This document shows, piece by piece, positions 1-12,560 of a DNA stretch of 64,000 bases (positions within the stretch are counted from its first letter, which is position 1; each line of letters starts with the position of its first letter). The stretch spans positions 1,174,120,670 through 1,174,184,669 of the forward strand of contig OY728137.1 in NCBI GenBank assembly GCA_963277665.1, given 5' to 3'. Source of the DNA: Viscum album. Its lineage: Eukaryota; Streptophyta; Magnoliopsida; Santalales; Viscaceae. Both the position numbers and the translations under genes were made by a program. Under the pieces are notes generated by a model, which was not told the origin of the DNA, made no database searches, and worked only from the letters and a program-made list of their open reading frames with translations.

Positions 1-1600
1 TTTAACAGTTGTGGGAATGATGCTGTCAGCTTCCAGAATTATTTCAGAATTGACACGATTAACATTTTTAGGAAGAGACAACAATGAATTGGTTGGAAAT
101 AATGGTGTGACATTGTACTCATAGCTATCTCTCTTATCCTCAACATTAACATATTAAAAAAAAGGTGATTGTAGGTGAGTTATAAATAGTATGTTCAAGA
201 TGGAGCACAATAATATGCTGAATAGACTCATGAACATTGGGACAGAAGTGTGTCCCCATTAATAAACTACTATCAAACTCTAGATTGTCATTTTCACCTA
301 ACTCGTTTGATGTTGGAATTGAAAAATGGGGAAGGGAATTTATTTAACCATTCAAAGATTCATATTTGACAATATTTTAAATCTCTTCCAAAATATTCCC
401 ATCAGTTAACATACACTCAACATCTACTGCTTCTAACAAGTCAATTCTACATCCATAATCTAGTGTGTGTTCAAAATCTACTTCATGTACCAATTCAAGG
501 AGTTCTTTATCAAAATCAAATGATGTTGATTGTTATTGAAAGATTGGTTCAGGGGAAGAAATGATCAACTAAGGTTAAATAAATTCAGTTTCTAGGTTGT
601 TCAAATTCAAAAAAATTATCCCTAAGTATGACAACACTTATTTCCATTTTAGCACAAAAATATTCAAAAAATCTATCAATGTGAGAATAGGTAAATGAGA
701 GCTCATAATTTAATCTTTCGTCAAATATCATTCCCTCAGCCTCATCATCCAATAAAATTGGTGGAATAATTGGGTTTTTTTCAAAACATGGAAGATATGT
801 TTTCAATATAGGTTTGATGCCTTCCAGTTTAATTTTATCTTGAAAAGTGTTCCCAATATCAAGTTCATACTCATTGTTTAAGATTTCAATAAGGTTGGGT
901 GAAGGTTTTTTAACATTTATGTTTTAAATTTCAATTTTGACTTCAACCCATGTGAGTTCATTCTCAAAACATTTAAAAAAATGATTTTTTCATGAGTATA
1001 AATCATGAAGATAACTCAGATTTTTTTACAATATTCTTCAGTTCAATTTCAAAATTTTCCAACTCATTTTCGATAAATTTATTTTTGGGATCTTCAACAT
1101 TTTCTTTCTTGATTTAATGAGTTGGTTATTTACACATTTGGGTCATCAGATTCAGATTGTCTAGAATAAATGTCTTATTTCCTAGATTCAGATTCATTAT
1201 TCTCATTATTTTCATTTTAAAATATTTTATAGACATTTTCTTCTTCTCATATTTCAACTTTTTCTTATTCTTTACACCCTATTTGTATTTATAAGAGCAT
1301 GTGTTATAATATTTTCAGATTTTTATCCTTCTATTGAGAATCTCTAGTTTGAATTTCATTGATCTAGTTTGACCATGTGTTCCAAATTTTCTACCTAAAA
1401 ACAATTTTAGATTCAGTTAACTCCAATTTAGCAAGGATTCTAAATTGGGGCTCATATTGTTGTTCATTTTCATTGTCAGAAGCTTGTTTAGAATTGTTAT
1501 CGACACTCTGCCAGGCAGTGTGCCCATAATAACCACAACAAAAACAATGAGTTTCTATGACATAATTCAATCCCTCCAGTTCATTCATCATTTCTTAAAG
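1..1600 (-). pseudogene. Decayed gag-like fragment with zinc-knuckle remnant
   Basis: On the minus strand there are short open stretches (585-806, 1391-1591) separated by stops. The upstream one carries CFCCGYYGHTAWQS at 1546-1505, which fits the retroelement zinc knuckle CX2CX4HX4C except that the last Cys is Ser. Acidic Glu/Asn-rich residues follow it, as is common next to gag knuckles. No protease or RT is recognisable beside it. It is most likely a fragment of a retroelement gag, whose role would be nucleocapsid RNA binding, but family and limits are unknown. An alternative is a decayed CCHC-containing cellular gene. Confidence 0.3.
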
Positions 1601-2960
1601 GATTAGTTTAAACACACACAAGAAAATAGACCATGCACATTTTTCAATTCAGCTCAAGCTACAGATCCATGTTTTTAAGCAGATTTATATTTTATATATA
1701 TATATATAATTTTTGTTTTGTTTTTAGTGTTTTTAAATGTTTTTTACCATATAACACTAATTGTGTGCCTTCTCCGAAAATGGTGACAAATTTTAGTGAG
1801 GCCACAGGTCATCATGACCCTCAAAATAATATTTATTACTCCTACACAAGCACATTGGTGTATGGTTGAACCACAGATAAGGTAGGTGAGTGATTTAGGG
1901 ATTTCGGACAAGCCCTGCTATTTTCAGCAATGACAGTGGAATATTTTTTTCCTACATGATTAATATATATTTTATAAAATGAAAACATGATAGAACAACT
2001 CTTGAATATTACCCATCTATTGAACTAAATGTGAAATAGTTAAAAGTAATAGTGAAAGTTAATGAAAATAGAAGATGAAAACAAGAGTGTTGAGGGTTGA
2101 TCAAAATGATTGCTCGAGCGATTCGAACTCAACTAGCTTAAAAGTATATTCCTAAATTTATTGAATTCACACCTCAAAAAGATTAGCTAATTCTTCATAG
2201 CCTGAAGATTTAACACACTGATCTAAAGTTTTGAAGCTCGCCACTTGAAGAAACTTTAGTTAGAAAATTTATTAAAAGATATCAATAGTAATATATCTCA
2301 TTGAATGATTCTGAATATTTTGAATAGAAAATTTGATGAATTTCCTCAATGATTGATCTCTCTGAAAGAACATTTATTAAGATATTATGTGCAATAAGGT
2401 GAAAATCCAATTTGAATTTTAAGAACCAGATTCAATCTCGCTGATAGAATCTGATTCCTGTAAAAATAATTTTTAATAATGAAGAATAAAATAAGAACCA
2501 ATAATTGTTAAAACTATAGAACAACAAAAATTATCCTATATCATATTAAATTTTATAGCAACATTTTAATTTTAAAATGAAGAACAGAGGACAAAATATC
2601 ATCCCTCTAAAGATGAAGGTCATGATTGCTGCTAGCTCTTACAACTCCAAGTCTTCGGTACTGCTCTGCTATCTCCTGATATTATCCACTCTACAAATAA
2701 CTTTATTGTGATAGTCGAATGAGAGACCATCCCCCCATAACTGGTATGTTTTCACACATCTAAACTTCCTATCATCTATTGCATGTCACTCCATATTTTC
2801 CACCAACTTCAAATGTTCTTTATCTTCGCATGACACACATGCATTTTTTCACAAACTACACATCACTTTAACTTTTACCAGGTAACTAACTTTCGGTAAA
2901 GTTTTTGAGATGATTCTGGATGGGTTTATGTCACCTATATAAACATGTATAGGGAACAAC
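1600..2960. other. Unassigned intergenic stretch
   Basis: No coding similarity recognised on either strand. It contains a short TA dinucleotide run around 1695-1709. A somewhat less AT-rich stretch around 2610-2950 has no recognisable reading frame. Confidence 0.4.
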
Positions 2961-4640
2961 AAAACAAATAGTTAAAAACACAATGAAAGATTAATTCAAT
3001 ATTAATTATTAAAGTTATTAATTTATTATGAAGTCATCAATAAAATTAATAAGTTTTTAATTTAATATTATTTAATAAGTCATTTTATTAGTATTATTAA
3101 CAATAAGTTATTATAACTGAATTATATTTTTTATTTAGATTATTATATATTAGTTTTATTATAATTATAATTATTTAAGAAGTTAATTTAAATTTCATTA
3201 TTCAAATTATTATTTAAAAGATTATATAATTTTAATTTTATATACAATTTATTTTACTAATTAAAATTATTGTATTTAAAAAGAAATTAAAATTTAATTA
3301 TTATATTTATGTAACTACTTAATTAAATTTACTCTAATTTTATTATTGATATTTCAATTTCATAAGTTTTATTTAATTAAATCGTTTTGTAATTTACTTT
3401 ATTAATAATAATTATTTAGTAATTATATATTATTATTATATTTTATATTAATTTATATTATAGTTTGTTTATTTATTTATTATATTTTATTAAATTTAAT
3501 TCAATTTAATTTTTTAGTCTTTCCCTTCCCCTATCATCATCTACGAGAGCTACAGGGGGGGCTCTGGTTCATTCTTCTCGAATAGGCAACGATGCCTGCT
3601 TCACGACCTCCCCCCATCTCCAGACGAAGATGATTCTCCGGCCCAATTCATTGTGGCGCGAATCGATTTTTTCTGGTGACGAGTCTGGCATGACCTCATC
3701 TAGAAGCACGACTCAATAGAAAATCGGTGGGTGATGTAAATGGATCTGCTCCTCACAGCGGCGGTGGTTACAGGCTGTGCGGCTCCTCTTCCCTTATCCA
3801 CACAGCTACCAATGTACCGATTCTCCCTCTCACTGAGAACACCAATTTCATTCACATAAAACGCACCTTCTCACCACCTTCTAACATCAAAAAATCATCG
3901 CCACAAACACAATGGGTTGTTAGTAGCAGAAGTAGTGAAGGTTGGTCAGTTTGATGAACTGTCAGTGTTGTTCGCACAAGAAAAATGGAAGGATGCACTG
4001 AGCGGGTAAACCTGTGTCAGTGACTTAGTGAAAAGGGTAGCGGGAGATACCAATGCGGGTTAGTGGGACCGATGCACACAAGAACAATGGGCAACCAAAA
4101 ATAAATGGAAAAGTAAAAAATGAGTCATTGAAACCTACCAGTGACTTAAAATTATTATTGCATAAAAAAATTAAATTATTAGTGTTTTAGAAATCTAAAT
4201 TAATTAATTAATTAACTAAATAAACACTTAAAATTAAAAAAACGCATTAGTTTATCCAATTAAAACATAAATTGGTAACTTATATTAACAGAATAAATAA
4301 ACATAATGATTAATAAAATTAATTTATTTTAATGAAACTAAATTAATAGATAAAATAGTAAACTAAAAACGATGTTAGATAGATGAAAATAAAATTAAAA
4401 ATTGATTAATTAATAAACATGTCATATTATTTAAAGGTCGAGCAGATTAACGCAACCAATTATGAAATAATTATATTAGAAAAAAATAGTTATATTAAAT
4501 ATGTTATTTTAAAGACTAAATATACATAATTTGTTTTAAAAAAGTTTATTATTTAATAAATTTAATTATAAAAATAAAAAATTTCATTTATTTAGTAAAT
4601 AGTGTAAAATTATTTAATAAATCATTAAAAATTAATTAAA
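2960..4640. other. AT-rich block / CpG island / AT-rich block composite
   Basis: Positions 2960-3520 and 4130-4640 are almost pure A/T, with many TTAATTAA-like runs and no codons worth reading. They flank a sharply bounded GC-rich core (next entry). The symmetry suggests one inserted unit, but I could not find convincing terminal inverted repeats or a target duplication. Confidence 0.4.
3526..4095. other. CpG-rich island
   Basis: I count about 23 CpG dinucleotides in roughly 550 bp, against 2 in a comparison 600-bp stretch at 45001-45600. It holds a 75-codon open stretch on the plus strand (3727-3954) rich in Ser, Gly and Pro that resembles nothing I know. The lack of CpG decay suggests a recent arrival, a captured gene piece, or DNA that is not heavily methylated. 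Function unknown. Confidence 0.55.
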
Positions 4641-5600
4641 ATGATGTGGAAAATTGTGTCAAAATAAGGCCACATCAATCACCAACAAGAACTATTGTAG
4701 GATGGGAAGACCTTATTCATCAGTTTCATTATCATTTAATCTCAACACTAAGGAAAATGATGATCATTTACATGATGAACTACAAACAATGTGAGAATGA
4801 GAGGGTGTCTAAATTCATATCTAGATGGAAGGGTTTAACCTATTCAATCAGCATCCCTCTCTCCTAGAAGAAACTAATGGAACTCTGTGCTAAAAATCTT
4901 CAGGATGATTTGTAGAAACCTCTGATCCCCGTGAAGTATCCAGGTGGGTTCTTTGGATTCACTGAAATTGAACAATATCTTGAAGAAACCATTCAGTGAA
5001 CCTGATCTGAAACTCGTCTCATTCCCACAACATAGGTGAAAATTCCAGGCAAAGCTGATGCTGTTGTTATCACTCTCAAACACATAGTGGTTCCCATCCA
5101 AACACCAAGGCATGTCCCAAACTACCCAACACCTCATGTCGAGTGGTGAAAACCAAATAATAGTCATCAGCTAGATGCACTAAGAAATCGTGGTCACACA
5201 TGATTTGAGGAAAGGATGATCAATGAATACTCCTTCCAGATTGAACAAGTCCCCAGTTATTTCTTGACAGCAGTGGACAATAACCTTGTCATACTACATC
5301 ACACCAGGAAGCCTGATTAGGTTAACCTCTCTGATCATCTAAATTACTGCTATATTCGTAGAAGGATAGGTCATAATATTTGTAACTTATTAATCATAAA
5401 ACATTTACTTCAAGGAATGAACAATTCTTGATTGGTGGTGTTAGATAACTCCTTACAGCAGGTGGCATGCGTATCCATTTCCCAGCAAGAAGAGGAAGGT
5501 GGTTGGCATAAAGTTGTATCCTGGCATATGAAAAAGTTCAACAATTGGATGACTAAAAAAATGGTTGATCGTACTCATGAAACATTAAAATTACCAATTT
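4640..5600 (+). pseudogene. gag: Tat/Ogre gag remnant
   Basis: The open stretch 4646-4867 reads like the core of plant gypsy gag. It has a GWEDLIHQFHYHL block (usual form WxDLxxxFxxxY), then an acidic/polar segment, then VSKFISRWKGL, where the family has a FKEYAQRWRxLA-like block. Just after it comes a Leu-Cys-Ala-Lys segment and many stops. Gag would form the virus-like particle. The C-terminal part to about 5600 is only faintly readable because of frameshifts. The start codon at 4646 is incidental; upstream protein is lost in AT-rich DNA. Confidence 0.6.
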
Positions 5601-6440
5601 GAAAACCAAAAATACATCCACCACCAAAGAGGTAGCATTGAATATGCCTCCCAAAAGTGGGTGTGACCGCTGAAAGCATGAAAATATAGAGGAAGAAGAT
5701 TAATATTCTTCCAAAAAAGAAGCCCAAACTCTTGCATATACCATTCCTAGAACATCCAATGTACGAGAACTGCCCCACCAAATAGAATCCTCATTGGATA
5801 AAAAGATCATATTTGGTTCTATCAACATGATAAAATTTCCATACCCCTTCTATGAGGATGAATATTCCCCCGAATTGGAGTTTCTCACACATAAACATGG
5901 AATGAGAGGCCGCTTGCACCCGGACTAAAGATATAAGGGACAATGTAGATGTGGTCAGACCCAATATACCATTCGTGTCCATATGGAAAACATATATGCG
6001 GAATTGACTCATGGGAATGCACTCCAACATGTCCAAAAGAGGTTGGGAGGTGCCATAGACCCCTCAAGAAGTCATTCGTACCCTATTGTATTGCCTGAAA
6101 ATGTAGAAAAGGTTCAATTGTCTGATCAAAATTTCAATCAAAGAAGGATGGTGTGACCTGTACCACTGGAAATAGATATTCCCTTTGCATTTCCACAAGC
6201 ACCAAGCCCATCCACCTCAAATGCCTCGGCTCCTGAAATGCATACCCAGGATCAACCATATATTGGGATGCTCTAACCTATGGCATAATATTATGATGTT
6301 CTAAAATAAATTTTAATTTTCCCCACCAAACTTTCGATCTTTGATGTAATCCATGTCTCCATAGAACTTAATGAGTCTTATATTGAATCCCTATGGAGCC
6401 CTTAAGAATTCAATATAGATTTCACTATAGCCAAGTTATA
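5600..6440 (+). pseudogene. Gag-protease linker, decayed
   Basis: This stretch lies between gag and protease and should encode the linker part of the polyprotein. Pro- and Lys-rich pieces are readable in several frames, but I recognise no domain. Open stretches on the minus strand here (5575-5781, 5791-6036, 5885-6067) appear to be antisense shadows. Confidence 0.35.
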
Positions 6441-7025
6441 TCGAGTGGAGAACAATCCTTCAAAATGTCATATCATCATATTGTTCACTGACCAAGATCA
6501 GGATGAGGTCATCCAAGGGAACATTCGGCCCCTGTGTGTTTCAGGCAGACTCAATAATGTCATTGTCCAAAGGGAACAAATTGATAATGGTTTTGAGATC
6601 AATATCATCTTGGTACAAACCCTTCAACCTTTGATATTTGGAAAATAAAATTTCCCCCCACATTGTTGACCATTCAAGGGTCTGACATGCAGGAGGAAAG
6701 ACTACTTTGGATGATACAACTCAAGGCACTATTTGGGGATTTTATGTTTGATGCTGATTTTAGGGTTATCTTGAAAGAAACAACGTACAATTTCCTACTT
6801 TCTAAAGCCTTGGTTCCATAGCCACATAGAATTTCCTTCAACATTCCATCAGTGTATAAAGTACCCCATGGATGGAAAAGTTGACATACTGCATGGTAAT
6901 AATTCCCCTTAGAAACTTGTGGAGAAACATATACTGAAGTATATTTCCACATGAAGGGAGGAAAGTAACCAATGTAAGATGATGATATATAAGTTTCAGA
7001 TCCCAGTGGCTTGGGGACCACCCTT
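6440..7025 (+). pseudogene. Tat/Ogre aspartic protease remnant
   Basis: Open stretch 6445-6648 contains FTDQDQDEVIQ, then REQIDNGFEINI. In Tat/Ogre proteases these correspond to an FTDxDLPPEG-like lead-in and the active-site block (L/V)(I/V)DNGS. The catalytic Asp is kept at 6583-6585. Further on, at about 6735-6880, in another frame, ILKETTYNFLLSKALV matches the NPxYxxLLGRPW region, followed by a VPHGWK piece like the family's STLHQKxK block. The protease would cut the Gag-Pol polyprotein. Frameshifts separate the two halves. Confidence 0.65.
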
Positions 7026-7285
7026 CTGAATCCCTAAAATATTCTCAATAGTTACTATGTGCTCCCCATAAATCTGGTCAAGGTAACAAATCTAATACTT
7101 ATTGTATGAGCCCCTCCCAGTCCTCAGTAACCATATAAAATAAAATCAACTCTAGAATCTCTCTACAATAAACCTAGAATAATTGGATGATAATGTGTCT
7201 TCTCCTGGCCTTCCTCACCCCGATAGTGATGGAGAAGCCCCCAGATTTCCATCAACACAATAAAATGTATCCACTAACTCAGAAG
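7025..7285 (+). other. Protease-RT linker, no domain seen
   Basis: Polyprotein linker between protease and RT. Only Pro- and acidic-rich fragments are readable. Confidence 0.4.
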
Positions 7286-8420
7286 TAAAAGTGGAAAATG
7301 AGGACCATAGAAACAACCCTCCTAAATTCGAGGATGAAGTCTTCACCACCATCATGGTGATTAGGCAGATAAATTTGGGAAGAAAAGAAGATCCTCACCC
7401 TACACTGATTAGTGCCACCATTCCCCTACAAATAGAAAGAGATGAACATTTCATTTATGAAGAAGCAATGATATATGTTTTCATGGAACTATAAAGAAAT
7501 GCCCAGACTGAATCTAGATGTGGCTATGCACTAACTCAGCATATCCAATGAGAATCGAGGCTTCAAGTAAGAAGCCAGGAGGATGCACCCCTCCCATACA
7601 ACCAATGTAGAGGAAGAGGTCAACAAGTTGACGAGATCCAAATTCAACCGAGTGGTGAAATACTCGAGATTCCTTTATATCATTATCCCTATCAATAATT
7701 AGAATGGACGTATTTGGATATGCATCAATTTTAGAGATATTAATTTTCATTTCCCAATGGAAAACTTCCCATTGCTAATCACATTTTTCTTGAGCAATAA
7801 AACTACTATATTTCAAGACATTTACTTCATGGATGAGTATTCATAGTATAATCTGGTATATATGGAACCTAAAACTAAAGAAGTCACTCCCTTCATAGAA
7901 ATTCATGGGATATTTTTCGATCTGGTCATTCCCTATCGCTTGAAGAATGCTTGGATCACATATCAATGTTCCATGAATAATATATTTAATGCATTCATAG
8001 AAAATAAAACTTAATGTTATATCGACTACCTGGTTTTCAAATCCCAAATGTTATGTGATCACTCCATGAATCTCCACAAATCCTTAGAAAAGAAAAGAAA
8101 GTATAATATGAAGATGAATATGTTGAAATGCACCTTCAGGGTGACATTAGAAAAGTTCTTTGGATTTTTGGTACACCATCGTATCATTGATGTAAACCCA
8201 GAGAATACAAATTCTACCTTAGCAATGTCAACCCCCAGAAATCATAATGAACTTATGGTATCAAAGGGCACCTCACCTATATTCAACTTCTCATTACCAA
8301 TTTGTCCAAAAAATCCCTTCCCTTCACAAGGATAATGAATAAGGGGATCACCTATCAATGGGTTGATGAAGTTCAAGAATCCTTCAAATTTCTTAAGTAG
8401 TATTTACTACACCACCCGAT
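7285..8420 (+). pseudogene. Tat/Ogre reverse transcriptase remnant
   Basis: The N-terminal lead-in INLGRKEDPHPTLISATI (about 7357-7420) matches the INLGxxEDPRPxxIxA block typical of Tat elements. Palm motifs follow at about 7950-8060: TYQCSMNNIFNAFI, a stop, then CYIDYLVFKS. The last is the YVDD box with the second catalytic Asp changed to Tyr (tat-atc-gac-tac at 8018-8029). The thumb reads KSLEKKRKYNMKMNMLKCTF and FGFLVHHRIIDVNPE (8048-8335), close to the family. RT copies element RNA to DNA. Several frameshifts and the YIDY box make it inactive. Confidence 0.8.
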
Positions 8421-8760
8421 CTTGATGACTTCAGGAGAAGAGAGGCCAATCACTTTATTTTTTCCACTATAGAATAATCACTATGCACCCTCCTCCCACA
8501 TCAGAATGATGTGGGACTGAGAATATTCTAAACTACCTCTAACATAGGATGTTAGGTACTGAGACTAGATATGAGGATATCGAAAAGAACCGCCTAACAT
8601 GCATTTTCACAGTGAAAATAATAAGGCATTACTTGAATCCCCATAAAGTACATCTGGTCTCTTTTATTGATCTTCTCAAGTACATCCTTCACCACTCAAT
8701 GTTAATGGGGTGCTTGGCACAATGGGTGGTCAATCTGTAGCAATATGAAATTTAGTTCAT
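8420..8760 (+). pseudogene. Gypsy-type RNase H remnant (first RNase H)
   Basis: Open stretch 8549-8740 reads GTETRYEDIEKNRLTC, HYLNPHKVHLVSF, IDLLKYIL and GCLAQWVV. These match the family's AETRYSxIEKxCLALV, HYxLxHxVxLxS, DPLKYIL and GRLARW blocks. RNase H removes the RNA strand during cDNA synthesis. It joins RT at about 8400 through the connection segment that ends in a KYLLHHPIL-like block. Confidence 0.7.
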
Positions 8761-8879
8761 ATGATAGGATTCAGTGAATGGTAAAGCCTGAATTTATTTC
8801 CATGACACACATCATTCCACAAAAAATACACCGGTTCACAAAAAGGTTCTTGATTAAGAGGTACTATATTACAATGATA

Positions 8880-9340
8880 CTCCCCACACATTGGAGATGT
8901 ATCTTGATGGCACCTCATGATGTATTGTTATTAAAAGGATGAAAACTCAAAGCTCAATCAGGTTTGCCTACGGACTGTATTTGTTTCTTCTAACAAAGAA
9001 GTTCTACCCTATTTTTTCACACTATCCAAATTCTACAAAAATAATAGTACAGAATACCATGCCCTCATTTCTAGGAAAGAACATTCCCTACAACTTCAAA
9101 TTTTCCTACCTAAACAATAAAGGGGATTCAAAATTAGTGATAATAAGATCATTGGAGAATATTCCATCAAACCAGAAGAACCAAACCATATCACTAGATA
9201 TTTATAAAGATTGATGGAAGAGTTACCTTTTGTGAAAACATTAAATCATGCACATTGATCATAGAATGCTCATGCTGAAACATTGTCCAATGCATCAAAA
9301 ATCCTGACTAACACTGAATAGGAGGAAGCAATCTTCGGTA
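8880..9340 (+). pseudogene. Second, archaeal-like RNase H remnant
   Basis: MYLDGTS at 8897-8917 matches the YVDGAS opening of the extra RNase H of Tat elements, with its Asp kept at 8906-8908. The open stretch 8939-9214 ends with NNKGDSKLVIIRSL, matching the DSxLVIxQ block. HIDHRMLMLKH, like HxxRxxNxxAD, follows in another frame near 9250-9290. A second RNase H between the first one and integrase is a hallmark of the Tat lineage. It supports the assignment better than any other single domain. Confidence 0.65.
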
Positions 9341-9489
9341 TCACGCATCAAAAAATAGTCTCGTCCATATTCTTTTGTTATATGGAAGAAATAAATCAGT
9401 TCAACACCACCTCAAATCTTGATGAACCAATGTCCACCCCTGGATATATGGAGCCTGTAATTGGTTATTTCTAAAATGGGACTCTCTCA

Positions 9490-10520
9490 ATGGACCGAGC
9501 GAGACGAAAATATATTCAGCATAATGTAGCAAATCTCACCCTACGGGGTGGACCAAATGAGTTAAAACCCATAGATAATCACGGATTTTATGGAATCCTC
9601 TTTAGATGCATAGATGAAGGAGATATTTCCACAACATTGGAAGAAGTCCTTGTGGGATAGGACAGAGCCCATTAATTTGGGACTATGTTCTCCCACCAAA
9701 TCTGGAGGTTGAAATATTTCTAGAAAAAACATGACATATGACTGAGTGGAGTTCACCATGAAATTAAATGCATGCCCGATTCATGAAAAATTCATCCATA
9801 AACCCCAAATATTTTTACATACAACTAAATATTCTTTTCCATTTTTGTTAGGGGAATGGATGTTGTGGGGATATATCCTCTAGCCACAGCTAAGAAGTTC
9901 AAGTACATCCTTACTACTTCCATCTTATTTTCCAAATTTCATGAGGCAATACCCCTCAAGGATGTTTGGATAAAGAATACCATCATGTTCATAAAGTCCC
10001 ATATCATCAATAGGTTTGGGTTCCCTCACACAATATTGAAGGACAATGACACCAACTTCTTTTCTAACGAGTTGAAAAGACTATACTAAGAGTACAATAT
10101 TGTGTCCAATAACCCATCTTTCTATCATGTAGTGTAAAATAGATAGATAGAGGACATCAATAATACTCTATATAATATACTCTAGAAGTTAGTGAATAAG
10201 GAAAAAAATGCTTGGATGGACAATCTCTTCCATGATTTAAGGGCCTACCATACCATCACGCGTACCGAAACACATTAAATGCCATACTCATTAGTGTACA
10301 AGAATAAAGCGGTGTTACCCATATAATTATAGCTACCATTTCTTTGAATATCCATTTTTTCGATAGATCTCAGATGATGATAAATCTCAAAAGAGGATAA
10401 ATTAATTAGAGCTACTCAATGATAATAGGTTGGGCATATTGCAAAACCTCTATGTCCATGAGAATCAGATCGCATGAGCCTTTAATAAAATGGTTCACTT
10501 CTATTTATTCTTCTATGTAG
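9490..10520 (+). pseudogene. Tat/Ogre integrase remnant with D,D,E intact
   Basis: The end of the zinc-binding part is faint (KLNACPIHEKFIHKP, about 9756-9800). The catalytic core is clear: MDVVGIYPLATAKKFKYIL, IPLKDVWIKNTIMFIKSHII, FPHTILKDNDTNFFSNEL, then IEDINNTLYNIL in the same frame. The three acidic residues of the DDE triad are all present (Asp 9859-9861, Asp 10042-10044, Glu 10150-10152). The frame is interrupted by stops at 10087, 10135, 10144 and others. The C-terminal part matches YSLVYKNKAVLPI and continues to about 10500. Integrase would insert the cDNA. Confidence 0.85.
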
Positions 10521-10739
10521 ACCTGGTGATGGATCTCATAACCCTCATGATACCACAGAAGAAGTCTCTAAAATGATAACCTATAGTGAATGACTATATG
10601 AAATACAAAATGTATATCATAATAGAGCCTACTCATTAGGAAACATTTATAGGGATCCTGTCCCACCTCCCAAAAATTTAATATTTATCAAGACATATTT
10701 GAATAACTATCATCAAGCACAACCAAGTCCAAATTGAAA

Positions 10740-12560
10740 GACATTAAACTGTATGGTATCCTTTATTATGAACACATGATGTTAAACTATATGGAAGAAT
10801 CCTTACCACACGAAATTAACTTCATGGAAAAAATCCATTCCGGATGATGTCAAACTGCATGACAGAAGTCCTTTCTGCATGCCATTAAACAGCATGGGTA
10901 GTGTTGAACTACATGGGGACTGATTACTTACATCACATGTTACATAGTGATGCCCATACCTCCATTCATGGGTTCAGCTGCAACACCACTCCTTTTTCTC
11001 ATTGAGTCACCCATGTCCTAAAAACAAGACATTAAACAACATGATATCCTTTATCCAGAACAGAAGACATAAAATTCTACAGAAGAGTCATTACTGTATT
11101 TCATTAAACTATGTGAAAAAAACCATACCGTATGATGTCCAACAACTTGATAGATTTCCTTTCTGCATGAAATTAATTAGAAAGGGTAGTCTAGAACTAT
11201 ATGTGGATTTATTTTTTCCATCATAGAATATGTAGTAATTCCCAATCATCAATTCTTGGTTTTAACCATAACATCCATCCCTTTTCACATTGAATCACCC
11301 AAGTCATAACATGATGAATTTAAACTACACACTATCCTTCATCCTAACTACATAACTTTAAACTATACATAAGTTTCCTTACCACATGACATTAAACTGT
11401 GTGAAAAACATCTTAACCACATGACCTTAAAATGAATCAAAAATGTCCTTTTCTCACGAAATTAAATTTCATGGGTAGTATGAAACTACGTGTGGATTGA
11501 TTCCATCCATCAAATGACATGTAGTTATTCTAATACCTCTATTCATGGGTTTGGCATCACCATCCCTCCTTTTTCACGTTGAGTCTCCCAATTCCTAATA
11601 GAAAGAAATTAAACTACTCTATATCCTTCATCCTTACCAAATGACATTAAAATATACAGAAGCATTTATACTTAATGTAATTAAGCTATGCGGAAAACAT
11701 AATCACCACATGATGATAAACTATACAGTAGATTTCTTTTTGACATGATATTAAACTACACATGAAGTCTAGAACTATGCGTGGCTTGATTTATGTCGTC
11801 ACATGACACATAATGACACCTAGACCTCAATTATTTGATTTAGCCATAGAATCCATTCTTTTTTACATTGATTCACCCAGTTTCTAACAACAAGACTTTA
11901 AAGTTCATGATAATCTTCATCTTGACTGCCTGACGATAAATTTTATGGAGTTAATCCCAGCCACATGAAATTAAACTATGTTGTTTCCTCAAGAAATATG
12001 TATGGATGGGTTCGTTCTGTTGAAGGATATGCAGTAATTCCCAAACCATTATTTTTTTGGGCCTAGAAATAACTTTCCTTTTCTTTCCCGGCAGGAGATC
12101 ATTGTACTGAACACAAGACATTAAACTACATGTCTAATGTCCTTACTGCATGATGTTAAAATTTACATCCCATTTAGAACTATGTACATCTTTATTCTAA
12201 TTTGTCGATGAGATACATAGGTATTACTTGTTCTAATATCTTGGTATAGCCACCACATGATACAAAATGCCTTTGTTGTACCCTTAACTACTATGTATTG
12301 TGAGAGAATCCCTTATTATTCTTTATTTCTCACACCAAGAATAGATCATGTGAGCTTGGGAATTACAGTGAGGGAGTATCCCCACAAACAAGGCATGAAA
12401 TTACATGAAAGGTAAATTGAAGTCTATAAATGGAACACTATATGTACTTGACACATGAAATAAAACCGCACAGTTCCTCAAGAAACAAGTCTTTATAGAT
12501 TCCTATCCATAAAGGATACCCAGTGATTCCTGAATATCTAATCCTAGGACCAACAAAAAA
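10740..12560 (+). repeat. 289-bp higher-order tandem array (six to seven units)
   Basis: Units begin with a GACATTAAACTACATG-like motif at 10740, 11028, 11316, 11605, 11894 and 12118; spacing is 288, 288, 289, 289, then a shortened 224. A seventh, more decayed unit ends near 12550. Inside each unit the ATTAAACTnnATGG motif recurs about five times at roughly 35-bp steps (first unit: 10744, 10782, 10816, 10850, 10885). A block of about 110 bp without it follows, containing TTCATGGGTT and CACATTGAGTCACCCA-like strings. This sits just after integrase, where Tat/Ogre elements are known to carry tandem repeats. Confidence 0.85.

Noticed and set aside
3727..3954. 75-codon open frame in the CpG island as a real gene
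   Set aside because: No family resemblance, no codon-level support and no splice context; kept only as part of the island description.
6674..7021. 115-codon minus-strand open frame as a gene
   Set aside because: It is antisense to the Tat/Ogre protease, whose motifs read on the plus strand; nothing recognisable on the minus strand.
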